59,592 nucleotides of DNA from Streptomyces fulvoviolaceus. GTDB lineage: Bacteria > Actinomycetota > Actinomycetes > Streptomycetales > Streptomycetaceae. The position numbers were made by a program, and so were the translations under genes. The stretch is from positions 1 through 59,592 of the forward strand of contig NZ_JOEY01000055.1 of assembly GCF_000718165.1 (NCBI RefSeq). Direction: 5' to 3'. Position 1 is the stretch's first letter, and the number at the start of each line of letters is the position of its first letter. The notes below the pieces were generated by a model. It ran no database searches, had not been told where the DNA came from, and saw only the letters and a list, made by a program, of their open reading frames with translations. This document shows positions 8,995 through 16,108 of this stretch, piece after piece.

Positions 8995-10830
8995 GTGTTG
9001 AGCAACGGTGGGCCCGGTGCGGGGAGTTTTGAGGCGCTGGAGGAGGGGGATCCGCAGGTCGTCGGCGGGTATCGGCTGGTGGCGCGGCTCGGGTCCGGTG
9101 GGATGGGGCGCGTCTATCTCTCGCACACGCCGGGCGGACGGGCCGTCGCGGTCAAGGTGATCCGCCCGGAGCTGGCCGAGAGCGCCGAGTTCCGCAAGCG
9201 GTTCCGGGCCGAGGTCGCCGCGGCGAGCCGGGTGCACGGGCTCTACACGGCACCCGTGGTGGACAGCGACACCGAGGGATCCGTGCCGTGGTGCGCGACG
9301 GCCTATGTGCCGGGACCGTCCCTCTCCGAAGCCGTGCGCGACCACGGACCGCTGCCCGTCGACACCGTGCTGCGGCTGATCGCCGGCGTCGCGGAGGCAC
9401 TGCAGGCGGTGCACCGCGAGGGCATCGTGCACCGCGACCTCAAACCGTCGAACGTCCTGCTCGCCGCCGACGGCCCGCGCGTCATCGACTTCGGTGTCGC
9501 ACGCGCCGCCGACACCACGTCGGTGACGCAGAGCGGCATGGCCATCGGCACGGTCGCCTACATGGCGCCGGAGCAGGCACTCGGCGGGGAGGCCGCCGCC
9601 TCGGCCGACGTGTTCGCCCTGGGGCAGATCGCCGTGTTCGCGGCAACGGGCGACGCCGCCTTCGGGAGCGGCGACTCTCACGCGGTGCTCTACCGGGTCG
9701 TCCACGAGGAGCCCGACCTCGGCCGAGTGCCGGAAGAGATACGGGACTTGGCGGCTCACTGTCTGCGCAAGCCCGCCGCCGAACGGCCCTCCGTCGAGGA
9801 GGTCATACGCTCCGTCCAGACGATCCAGGCACATCGCGGTGACACCGCACGGTTCAACTCCGGGGCATGGCTGCCGGGCGAACTGGCCGCGGGCATCGCG
9901 GCCAGGACCGAGGGCGCCGATCAGGCCCGGGCGGGGACCCCCACGGGCCCGCAGGCCTCCGGCGGCTTCGGCCCCGCCCCGGCCCACTCCCCCACCCCGC
10001 CGTCCCATGCCGCGCTGCCCGGACCGTTCGTGATGGGGCACGGGGCCACACCGGGTGCGTACGGTTCCCCGCCCTGGCCACAGCCGCAGCGGCCCGCCGC
10101 CGTCCAGACGTCCTCAGTGGACACGGACGGCAAGAGCCGCCGGGCCCGGCCCTGGATACTGTCGGCGGCCGCCGTCGTACTCGTCGCCGGTGGGGCGGGC
10201 ACCGCGCTGCTGCTCGCCCCGGGGGACAGCGACGGGCGGACTCAGGACGTGGCGGCGTCGCAGTCGGCCAAGGCCACGGCCACGACCGCCGAGGCGTCGC
10301 CGTCGACGTCCGCCAGCGCCTCGAAGAAGGCGAAGCCCACCAAGTCCGCCGTGCCGCCCAGCCCTTCGGCTCCGGCGGCCTCCACACCGACCGCGACCTC
10401 GGCACCCCCGACCGCCGCGTCCAGCGCGCCCGCGTCCCCGACGGCCCCGGTCCCGGTGACCTACGCCGGAATCCGGATGACCAAGAGCCACGACCTGTAT
10501 CTGGCGGACACCCCGGTGCGGGCCAAGGCCGACACCGGGACCTCCGACGAGGATCTGACGTACGCCGTCTACGACTCGGGCGCGGTCCTCGCCCCCGGCA
10601 CCGAATCCGGCAGCTCCCTCGCCCTGCTGCCGGCGGGCCGGCAGGGGAGCCTCGACGCGTGCAAGGCGGCGACCGGCTACAAGACCTACGTCTGGGTCAA
10701 GGACCTGACCGTCGGTCAGCAGATGTGTGTCATCAGCGGGACGGGACACGTGGGGCTCGTGACGTATCGGGGCTCGTCCGGGACGACGTATGCCGACCTG
10801 GACGTGAAGGTGTGGCGCAACGCGGCCTGA
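8995..10830 (+). CDS. Membrane-anchored eukaryotic-type Ser/Thr protein kinase
   Basis: A 611-residue Hanks-type kinase. The kinase domain spans about residues 25-290: glycine loop GSGGMGRVYLS, catalytic lysine in AVAVKVI (K54), HRDLKPSNVLL, DFGVAR and YMAPEQA. A Pro/Ala/Ser-rich linker follows, then a single transmembrane helix (WILSAAAVVLVAGGAGTALL, near 385-405), a long Ala/Ser/Thr/Pro-rich extracellular stalk, and a C-terminal domain of about 115 residues (TYAGIRMTKSHDLYLADTPV to the end) that probably senses an external signal. No PASTA repeats are present. The GTG start at 8995 has GGAG about eight bases upstream. It converges on the NarL-type pair, leaving a 20-base gap. Confidence 0.92.
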   Translation: MLSNGGPGAGSFEALEEGDPQVVGGYRLVARLGSGGMGRVYLSHTPGGRAVAVKVIRPELAESAEFRKRFRAEVAAASRVHGLYTAPVVDSDTEGSVPWCATAYVPGPSLSEAVRDHGPLPVDTVLRLIAGVAEALQAVHREGIVHRDLKPSNVLLAADGPRVIDFGVARAADTTSVTQSGMAIGTVAYMAPEQALGGEAAASADVFALGQIAVFAATGDAAFGSGDSHAVLYRVVHEEPDLGRVPEEIRDLAAHCLRKPAAERPSVEEVIRSVQTIQAHRGDTARFNSGAWLPGELAAGIAARTEGADQARAGTPTGPQASGGFGPAPAHSPTPPSHAALPGPFVMGHGATPGAYGSPPWPQPQRPAAVQTSSVDTDGKSRRARPWILSAAAVVLVAGGAGTALLLAPGDSDGRTQDVAASQSAKATATTAEASPSTSASASKKAKPTKSAVPPSPSAPAASTPTATSAPPTAASSAPASPTAPVPVTYAGIRMTKSHDLYLADTPVRAKADTGTSDEDLTYAVYDSGAVLAPGTESGSSLALLPAGRQGSLDACKAATGYKTYVWVKDLTVGQQMCVISGTGHVGLVTYRGSSGTTYADLDVKVWRNAA

Positions 10831-10850
10831 CCGCAAGGGACTTCGGAGAC

Positions 10851-11504
10851 CTACGGGTCGATCAATCCCGCCCGGATCGCGTACCGGGTCAGTTCCAGGC
10901 GGTCCCGCATGCCCAGTTTGTGCAGCAGGTTCGCGCGATGGCGCTCGACCGTCTTGGCGCTGATGAAGAGGAGCTCGGCGATCTCCTTCGAGGTGTGGCC
11001 CTCGGCGACGAGCTTGAGGATCTCCTCCTCGCGCTCGGTGACGGCCCGCGCGGGCAGGCCGTCGCCGCGGTGGAGGCGGTCGAGGTAGGAGCGGACGAGG
11101 GCCCGTTCCGCGCCCGGGTAGACGAACGGCTCGTCGCGCATCGCCGCCCGGCAGGCCTCGACGAGGTCGCGGTCGGCGACGGACTTGAGGACGTAGCCGC
11201 TGGCCCCGGCCTTGAGGGCCTCGAAGAAGTACTGCTCGTTGTCGTACATCGTCAGGATCAGGATGCGCAGACCGGGCAGCCGGCGGGAGAGCTCGCGGGC
11301 CGCCTGGAGGCCGGTCATACGGGGCATGGCGATGTCCAGGACCGCCAGATCCACCTCACACGCGCGTGCCAGCTCGACCGCCTCCGCACCGTCGCCGGCC
11401 TCGGCCACGACCGTGAGGTCCGGCTCGCCCTCCAGGATGAGGCGGACTCCGCGCCGTACGAGTGTGTGGTCGTCGGCGAGCAGGACGCGGGCCGGATCCG
11501 GCAT
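10851..11504 (-). CDS. NarL/LuxR-family response regulator
   Basis: A 217-residue two-component transcription factor. The receiver domain (1-125) has the acidic pair in LLADDHTLVRRG, the phospho-acceptor Asp57 in AVLDIAMPRMTG, and the conserved lysine in GYVLKSVAD. The C-terminal LuxR helix-turn-helix reads LTEREEEILKLVAEGHTSKE-like (VTEREEEILKLVAEGHTSKE, then IAELLFISAKTVERHRANLL). Its ATG shares one base with the stop of the histidine kinase upstream (TGATG at 11506-11502), so the two are translationally coupled and should work as a pair. Target genes are unknown; the nearest candidates are the divergent khtTU genes. Confidence 0.93.
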   Translation of the reverse strand: MPDPARVLLADDHTLVRRGVRLILEGEPDLTVVAEAGDGAEAVELARACEVDLAVLDIAMPRMTGLQAARELSRRLPGLRILILTMYDNEQYFFEALKAGASGYVLKSVADRDLVEACRAAMRDEPFVYPGAERALVRSYLDRLHRGDGLPARAVTEREEEILKLVAEGHTSKEIAELLFISAKTVERHRANLLHKLGMRDRLELTRYAIRAGLIDP

Positions 11505-12451
11505 CAGCGGGCTCCTGCCGAGACCGGTATGCGCAGGCGTATGTCCGTACCCCGGTCGGGCCCTGGCCCCACCGAGAGCACCCCTCCGACCAGCAGCGCC
11601 CTTTCGTGCATGCCCTGCGTCCCGGCTCCCTCCGGGGCCCCGCCGAGCCCCTTGCCGTTGTCGCGTACGAGGAGTTCGACGCCGTCGCCGACCAGCCTCA
11701 GCCGGACCTCCGCCCGGTCCGCGCCGGCATGCCGTGCGGTGTTGGTGAGGCCCTCCTGGGCCACCCGGTAGACCACGAGTTCCGACTCCTCGGTCAGGGG
11801 CGGCAGCCCGCCGCGGACGTCGTGCCGCACGGTCAGTCCGTGCGTGCTGAACTCGGCCGCGAGGGACCGCAGCGCGCTGGGCAGCCCGAGCTCCTCCAGG
11901 ACGCCGGGGCGCAGGCGGCGGGCGATACGGCGGATCTCGTCGAGGCCCGCGCGGGTGGCCTCCTGCGCCTGGCCCACCTCCTCGCGCAGCTCCTCCGGCG
12001 CCCGGTCGGCGACCCGCTTGAGCTGGAGCAGCACGGCGGTCAGGGTCTGGCCGACCTCGTCGTGGAGTTCGCGCGCGATGCGCCGGCGTTCGCGCTCCTG
12101 CGCGGAGAGGGCGCGGGCCGCGCCGGCGGCGCGCTCGGCCTCCAGCCGGTCGAGCATCGTGTTGTACGTCGTGATCAGCTCGGCGGTCTCCGTGGGGCCG
12201 GCGACGGGGGTACGCGCTCCGGGACGCAGCAGATCCGCGGTGGCCATGTCCCGGCCCAGCCGCTGCAGCGGGGCGAGCCCGATCCGCAGGACCACGGCGT
12301 TGGCGGCGAGCAGTAGCGCGAGGCCCACGACGACGACCAGCGCCTCGGCCGGCAGGACGGGGGTCGACACGGTGACCGGGCCCAGCAGCAGCGCGGCGGC
12401 GACGACCAGGCCGACGGCGTTGAGCGAGAAGATCCGCCAGAACAGCGACAT
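11504..12451 (-). CDS. Sensor histidine kinase (HisKA_3 type), partner of the NarL regulator
   Basis: A 315-residue membrane sensor kinase. Two hydrophobic helices (AVGLVVAAALLLGPVTV and ALVVVVGLALLLAANAVVL) are separated by only a few residues, so almost nothing projects outside; the signal may be in the membrane or cytoplasm. A HAMP-like linker precedes the HisKA_3 box ERRRIARELHDEVGQTL with His130. The ATPase domain shows TNTARHAGADRAEV, VRDNGKGLGG and GTQGMHERALLVGG. I chose the ATG at 12451 immediately before the first helix; an open frame extends to 12613 with a His/Thr-rich segment that looks non-coding. It heads a two-gene operon with the regulator. Confidence 0.9.
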   Translation of the reverse strand: MSLFWRIFSLNAVGLVVAAALLLGPVTVSTPVLPAEALVVVVGLALLLAANAVVLRIGLAPLQRLGRDMATADLLRPGARTPVAGPTETAELITTYNTMLDRLEAERAAGAARALSAQERERRRIARELHDEVGQTLTAVLLQLKRVADRAPEELREEVGQAQEATRAGLDEIRRIARRLRPGVLEELGLPSALRSLAAEFSTHGLTVRHDVRGGLPPLTEESELVVYRVAQEGLTNTARHAGADRAEVRLRLVGDGVELLVRDNGKGLGGAPEGAGTQGMHERALLVGGVLSVGPGPDRGTDIRLRIPVSAGAR

Positions 12452-12592
12452 GATTCTGTCTGCGCTCCTGTCGGTCCTCGTGTGCGTATGCGTCGGTGTG
12501 TGCGTACGCGTCGATACCACCTTCGCCGCCCGCCTCCGGCTCCGTATATCCGTCACGACACCCATGTCGCCACCGTACGGGCCGATGGCACG

Positions 12593-12642
12593 ATCACCAC
12601 GAGCCATCACCACGAGCCATCACCACGCGAACCCATCACCAC
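12593..12642 (+). repeat. Four ATCACCAC iterons in the leader of khtT
   Basis: The octamer ATCACCAC occurs at 12593, 12606, 12619 and 12635. The first three are spaced exactly 13 bases apart and the fourth 16. The array ends about 20 bases before the start codon of the TrkA_C protein and lies in the region shared with the divergent histidine kinase. It could be an operator, a translational element or slippage-derived DNA; the sequence alone does not decide. Confidence 0.6.
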
Positions 12643-12661
12643 ACGAACAAGGGGAAGAAAC

Positions 12662-13147
12662 GTGTCTGCTCCACGCCTGAGGGCGACGCCGCTGCCCGGC
12701 ATCGGGGTCCAGTACGACCTCGTGACCCGGGAGGACCGCCATCTGTCCGTGGTGGCGCACCGCGACGGCGCCCGGACGGTCAGCGTGTACCAGGCCGACG
12801 ACCCCGACTCCTGCGCCCAGTCGCTGCGCCTGACCGGCTCCGAGGCGGGCACCCTGATCGACGCGCTGAAGCCGTCCCACCACAGCCCGAGCCTGCTGTA
12901 CACCACGGACCTGGGGCTGGTCGCCGAGCGCATCGAGGTGGCCGCGGCCTCGCGCTGGAACGGGCGGGTGCTGGGCGACACCCGGATGCGGACGGAGACG
13001 GGCGCGTCAGTGGTGGCCGTGCTGCGGCGGGCCGAGGCGATTCCGTCGCCGACGCCGGACTTCCGGCTGGCGGGCGGTGACACGCTCATCGTCGTCGGCA
13101 CCCGTGAGGGCGTCGACGCGGCCGCGTCGATACTCGGACGGGAGTGA
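12662..13147 (+). CDS. KhtT-like TrkA_C-domain regulatory subunit of K+/H+ antiporter
   Basis: A 161-residue soluble protein. The N-terminal half (PLPGIGVQYDLVTREDRHLS) resembles the KhtT N-domain. The C-terminal half is a TrkA_C (RCK_C) ligand-binding domain (VAAASRWNGRVLGDTRMRTE ... PTPDFRLAGGDTLIVVGTRE). In Bacillus, KhtT regulates the KhtU exchanger and responds to pH and nucleotides such as c-di-AMP. The GTG at 12662 is preceded by AAGGGGAA at a good distance; the longer open frame lacks codon bias. The next gene starts five bases after the stop, so the pair is one operon. No KhtS equivalent is seen. Confidence 0.88.
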   Translation: MSAPRLRATPLPGIGVQYDLVTREDRHLSVVAHRDGARTVSVYQADDPDSCAQSLRLTGSEAGTLIDALKPSHHSPSLLYTTDLGLVAERIEVAAASRWNGRVLGDTRMRTETGASVVAVLRRAEAIPSPTPDFRLAGGDTLIVVGTREGVDAAASILGRE

Positions 13148-13151
13148 ACCG

Positions 13152-14354
13152 GTGCACTCCGCGGTCCTGTTGATCGAGTTCGGTTCCATCATCCTCGGCC
13201 TCGGCCTGCTCGGGCGGTTCGCCGCCCGGTTCCGGCTGTCGCCCATCCCGCTGTACCTGCTGGCCGGTCTGGCCTTCGGCGAGGGCGGGTTGCTGCCGCT
13301 CGGCGCGAGCGGGGAGTTCGTCGCGACGGGTGCCGAGATCGGCGTCATCCTGCTGCTGTTGATGCTCGGCCTGGAGTACTCGGCCGGCGATCTGGTCACC
13401 AACCTCAAGGCCCACTACCCGTCCGGGCTGGTCGACTGCGCGCTGAACGCCGTGCCGGGTGCGGCGGCCGCGCTGCTGCTGGGCTGGGGCCCGGTGGCCG
13501 CGGTGGTCCTGGCCGGCGTCACCTGGATCTCGTCGTCCGGCGTCATCGCGAAGGTCCTCGGCGACCTCGGCCGGGTCGGCAACCGGGAGACCCCGGTGAT
13601 CCTCAGCGTGCTCGTCCTGGAGGACCTGGCGATGGCGGTGTACCTGCCCATCGTCACCGCGCTGGTCGCCGGGGCCGGGCTGCTGGCCGGGAGCGTGACG
13701 CTGGCGATCGCGCTGGGGGCGGCGGGACTGGTGCTGTTCGTGGCGGTGCGCTACGGCCGGGTGATCTCCCGGTTCGTGTCGAGCGACGACCCCGAGAAGC
13801 TGCTCCTCGTCGTCCTGGGCCTGACGATCCTGGTCGCGGGCGTGGCACAGCAGCTCCAGGTGTCGGCGGCGGTGGGCGCGTTCCTGGTGGGCATCGCGCT
13901 GTCCGGAGAGGTGGCGGAGGGGGCCCACACGCTCCTGAGCCCGCTGCGGGACCTGTTCGCGGCGGTCTTCTTCGTCTTCTTCGGCCTGCACACCGACCCG
14001 GCGAGCATCCCGCCGGTCCTCCTCCCCGCCCTCGCCCTGGCCGTCGTCACCGCCGGGACGAAGATCGCCACGGGGTACTGGGCGGCACAGCGGGCCGGCG
14101 TCTCCGTCAAGGGCCGCTGGCGCGCGGGCGGCGCGCTGGTGGCCCGCGGCGAGTTCTCGATCGTCATCGCCGGTCTGGCGGTGAGCGCCGGCATCGAGCC
14201 CTCCCTCGGCCCCCTGGCCACGGCCTACGTCCTCATCCTGGTCGTCCTCGGCCCCCTCACCGCCCGCTACACGGAACCGCTGGCGTCCAGGTGGGCGGCC
14301 CGCCGCGCTCCCGCACGGACGGCGGAGCCGAGGGTGCCGGTGGGCGGCGACTGA
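13152..14354 (+). CDS. KefB/KhtU-like monovalent cation:proton antiporter (CPA2)
   Basis: A 400-residue integral membrane protein with about twelve hydrophobic helices. It begins VHSAVLLIEFGSIILGLGLL and shows CPA2 features such as LLMLGLEYSAGDLV, WISSSGVIAKVLGDLGR, LEDLAMAVYLP and AVGAFLVGIALSGEVAEGAH. It most likely expels K+ in exchange for protons. The start GTG 13152 follows the stop of the TrkA_C gene closely and shares its GGAG (13140-13143). It lacks the C-terminal nucleotide-binding domain of KefB/KefC, which fits a system whose regulatory domain is the separate upstream subunit. Direction and ion preference are inferred from the family. Confidence 0.9.
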   Translation: MHSAVLLIEFGSIILGLGLLGRFAARFRLSPIPLYLLAGLAFGEGGLLPLGASGEFVATGAEIGVILLLLMLGLEYSAGDLVTNLKAHYPSGLVDCALNAVPGAAAALLLGWGPVAAVVLAGVTWISSSGVIAKVLGDLGRVGNRETPVILSVLVLEDLAMAVYLPIVTALVAGAGLLAGSVTLAIALGAAGLVLFVAVRYGRVISRFVSSDDPEKLLLVVLGLTILVAGVAQQLQVSAAVGAFLVGIALSGEVAEGAHTLLSPLRDLFAAVFFVFFGLHTDPASIPPVLLPALALAVVTAGTKIATGYWAAQRAGVSVKGRWRAGGALVARGEFSIVIAGLAVSAGIEPSLGPLATAYVLILVVLGPLTARYTEPLASRWAARRAPARTAEPRVPVGGD

Positions 14355-14370
14355 GCCACCGGCTTCTCCT

Positions 14371-14455
14371 CGCCCCCGCCGCCCCTGGGGGCTGCGCCCC
14401 AGACCCCGCTGTCGGCCTGAACTGCCTCGTCCTCAAACGCCGGACGGGCTGAAGT
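14371..14455 (+). repeat. Streptomyces-type dispersed intergenic repeat
   Basis: The intergenic DNA between khtU and the MazG-like gene contains CCCTGGGGGCTGCGCCCCAG (palindromic, 14383-14402) followed by TCCTCAAACGCCGGACGGGC (14430-14449). I recognise both as pieces of a short sequence scattered between genes in many Streptomyces genomes, often next to convergent gene ends where it may act as a terminator. This is recognition from memory; copy number cannot be checked here. Confidence 0.55.
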
Positions 14456-14559
14456 GCACTGACCGGCGCTGAAAAGTCCGCCCCACCGAGCCGCCCACCT
14501 CTCGACCTACCGAGTCGGGTGGTGGGTGGGCAGAGGCCGGGTGGCCCACTCGTCACCCC

Positions 14560-14964
14560 TCACTCCCCGTACGGGCTCCACCCCTGCCGCCGCAGTACCC
14601 CCGACACGTCCGGCGCCTCGTAGTGCTCCCCCTTGAGGACCTTGCCGTCCTCGCGGCGGGCGACCCGGCCGTCGGGGCCCAGCTTGGTCATGTTGGAGCG
14701 GTGGATCTCGGCGATCACCGCGTCGAGGTCGATGCCGTGGACGAGGGCCGTGCCGTACGCCACGTACACGACATCGGCCAGTTCGTGTGCGAGTTGGTCG
14801 AGGGGGCCGCCGACGGAGACCTCGGCGACCTCCGCGGCCTCCTCCGCGAGCAACTTCCCCCGCTGGGCGGCGAGTTCCGGGGAGACCTCGGTGGGCGTGC
14901 TGCGGGCGTCCAGCCCGACAGCGAGATGGAAGGCACGGACGAGGTCGGCGGGCGAAGAGCTCAT
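14560..14964 (-). CDS. MazG-like nucleotide pyrophosphohydrolase
   Basis: A 134-residue all-alpha NTP pyrophosphatase. The metal-binding pattern is visible as GKLLAEEAAEVAEVS (ExxEE-type) and LAHELADVVYVAYGTAL (ExxD). The C-terminal segment MTKLGPDGRVARREDGKVLK, then GEHYEAPDVSGVL, is typical of this subfamily. Such enzymes cleave unwanted or damaged (d)NTPs to monophosphates and so clean the nucleotide pool. I chose the ATG at 14964: it has no good SD but lies seven bases after the -10 of a RecA-NDp/PafBC-type promoter (14972-14993), so the mRNA is probably leaderless. Upregulation after DNA damage would suit the function. It is divergent from the TAXI protein gene. Confidence 0.85.
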   Translation of the reverse strand: MSSSPADLVRAFHLAVGLDARSTPTEVSPELAAQRGKLLAEEAAEVAEVSVGGPLDQLAHELADVVYVAYGTALVHGIDLDAVIAEIHRSNMTKLGPDGRVARREDGKVLKGEHYEAPDVSGVLRRQGWSPYGE

Positions 14965-14971
14965 GGATCCG

Positions 14972-14993
14972 ACCCTAGCGACGGCCACTGACA
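14972..14993 (-). promoter_or_regulatory. RecA-NDp/PafBC-type promoter for the MazG-like gene
   Basis: On the minus strand the sequence reads TGTCAGTG (14993-14986), eight bases, then TAGGGT (14977-14972). This matches the actinobacterial DNA-damage promoter TTGTCRgtg-N8-TANNNT except that the weak first T is G. The start codon follows the -10 by seven bases, giving a leaderless transcript. Confidence 0.75.
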
Positions 14994-15052
14994 CCCCACC
15001 CTGTGACCCCGGCCCTGGTCAGCACCGCGTCCCGCCTGGCAGGATCACGCGC

Positions 15053-16048
15053 ATGTCCATGCTGTTCCCCCGTATCGGCAGGCGCCGGGCCCTGCAGGGC
15101 GCGGCCGCCGGCTTCGTCGTCTTCGGGCTGCTGCTGTGGTGGCTGCTGCCCCTGGGCGAGGAGCCACCGAGCGGGTCGATCACGTTCAGCACGGGAACGC
15201 GTGCCGGCGTCTACCAGAAGTACGGCGAGCTCCTGCGCAACGAGCTCGCGAAGGACATGCCGGACCTGAAGGTGAAGCTGCAGACCAGTGCCGGGTCGCA
15301 GGCGAACGTCGCGGGCGTGGCGACCGGGGAGGCCGACTTCACGATCGCCGCGGCGGACGCGGTGGAGACGTACCAGCACGACGACGGCCCCGGCGCCGGG
15401 CAGCTGCGCGGTGTCGCCCGCCTCTACGACGACTATGTGCAGCTCGTCGTCCCGACGGACTCGGACATCGAGTCCGTCAAGGACCTGAAGGGCAAGCGGG
15501 TCTCCATCGGGCTGCCCAACTCGGGAGTGCGGCTGATCGCCGACCGGGTGCTCACGGCGGAGGGCATCGACCCGGACAAGGACATCACGCCCCGGGCCGA
15601 GGGCATCGACACCGGACCCAAACTGCTGGGGCACGGCCTCGACGCGTTCTTCTGGTCGGGCGGAGTGCCGACGGACGGACTGAAGCAGCTCGCGGAGAGC
15701 TCCGGCTTCCGGTTCGTCCCGATCCCGGCGAGCCTCGTCGCCAAGCTGCACGCGGAGGGCGCCGCCACCGGCTACTACCGCGCCACCAACATGCCGGCGT
15801 CGGCCTACCCGACCGTCCAGAACGGGAAGACCGTCCCGACGATGGCCGTGTCCAACCTCCTGGTGACGCGCGAGGACATGGACCCCCGGCTCACGGAGTG
15901 GATCACCCGCACCGTGATCAAGAGCCGGGACGGCATCGGCCGCCACGTCCACTCCGCCCAGCTGGTCGACCTGCGCACCGCGATCTACACCGACCCCCTG
16001 ACCCTGCACGCCGGCGCCCGGCGCTACTACCGCTCGGTCAAGCCGTAG
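15053..16048 (+). CDS. TAXI-family TRAP-type solute-binding protein
   Basis: A 331-residue membrane-anchored or exported binding protein. One N-terminal hydrophobic helix (ALQGAAAGFVVFGLLLWWLL) is followed by the TAXI fold start ITFSTGTRAGVYQKYGELLR. The family hallmarks QTSAGSQANVAGVATGEADF and LKGKRVSIGLPNSGVRLIAD are clear. TAXI proteins feed TRAP transporters, but no TRAP membrane subunit is nearby. Some TAXI members bind glutamate or glutamine, and this gene converges on gluK, the sensor beside the glutamate transporter, so a sensing role is possible but unproven. ATG 15053 has AGGA eight bases upstream. Confidence 0.87.
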   Translation: MSMLFPRIGRRRALQGAAAGFVVFGLLLWWLLPLGEEPPSGSITFSTGTRAGVYQKYGELLRNELAKDMPDLKVKLQTSAGSQANVAGVATGEADFTIAAADAVETYQHDDGPGAGQLRGVARLYDDYVQLVVPTDSDIESVKDLKGKRVSIGLPNSGVRLIADRVLTAEGIDPDKDITPRAEGIDTGPKLLGHGLDAFFWSGGVPTDGLKQLAESSGFRFVPIPASLVAKLHAEGAATGYYRATNMPASAYPTVQNGKTVPTMAVSNLLVTREDMDPRLTEWITRTVIKSRDGIGRHVHSAQLVDLRTAIYTDPLTLHAGARRYYRSVKP

Positions 16049-16074
16049 GACGGGCAAGGCGAAAGACCGGGCAA

Positions 16075-16108
16075 GCCGAAGGACAGGTCAGGCCGAAGGA
16101 CAGGTCAG
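16075..16108. repeat. Tandem 17-bp duplication at the 3' ends of the TAXI gene and gluK
   Basis: GCCGAAGGACAGGTCAG occurs twice head to tail (16075-16091 and 16092-16108), preceded by weaker related units from 16049. The second copy covers the gluK stop codon (16105-16107). It occupies the gap between the convergent genes. It looks like replication slippage; no terminator hairpin is obvious. Confidence 0.7.

Noticed and set aside
12452..12613. N-terminal extension of the NarL-partner kinase (HTPTHTHTRTDRS)
   Set aside because: It is low-complexity, overlaps the control region and precedes an ATG at the first membrane helix.
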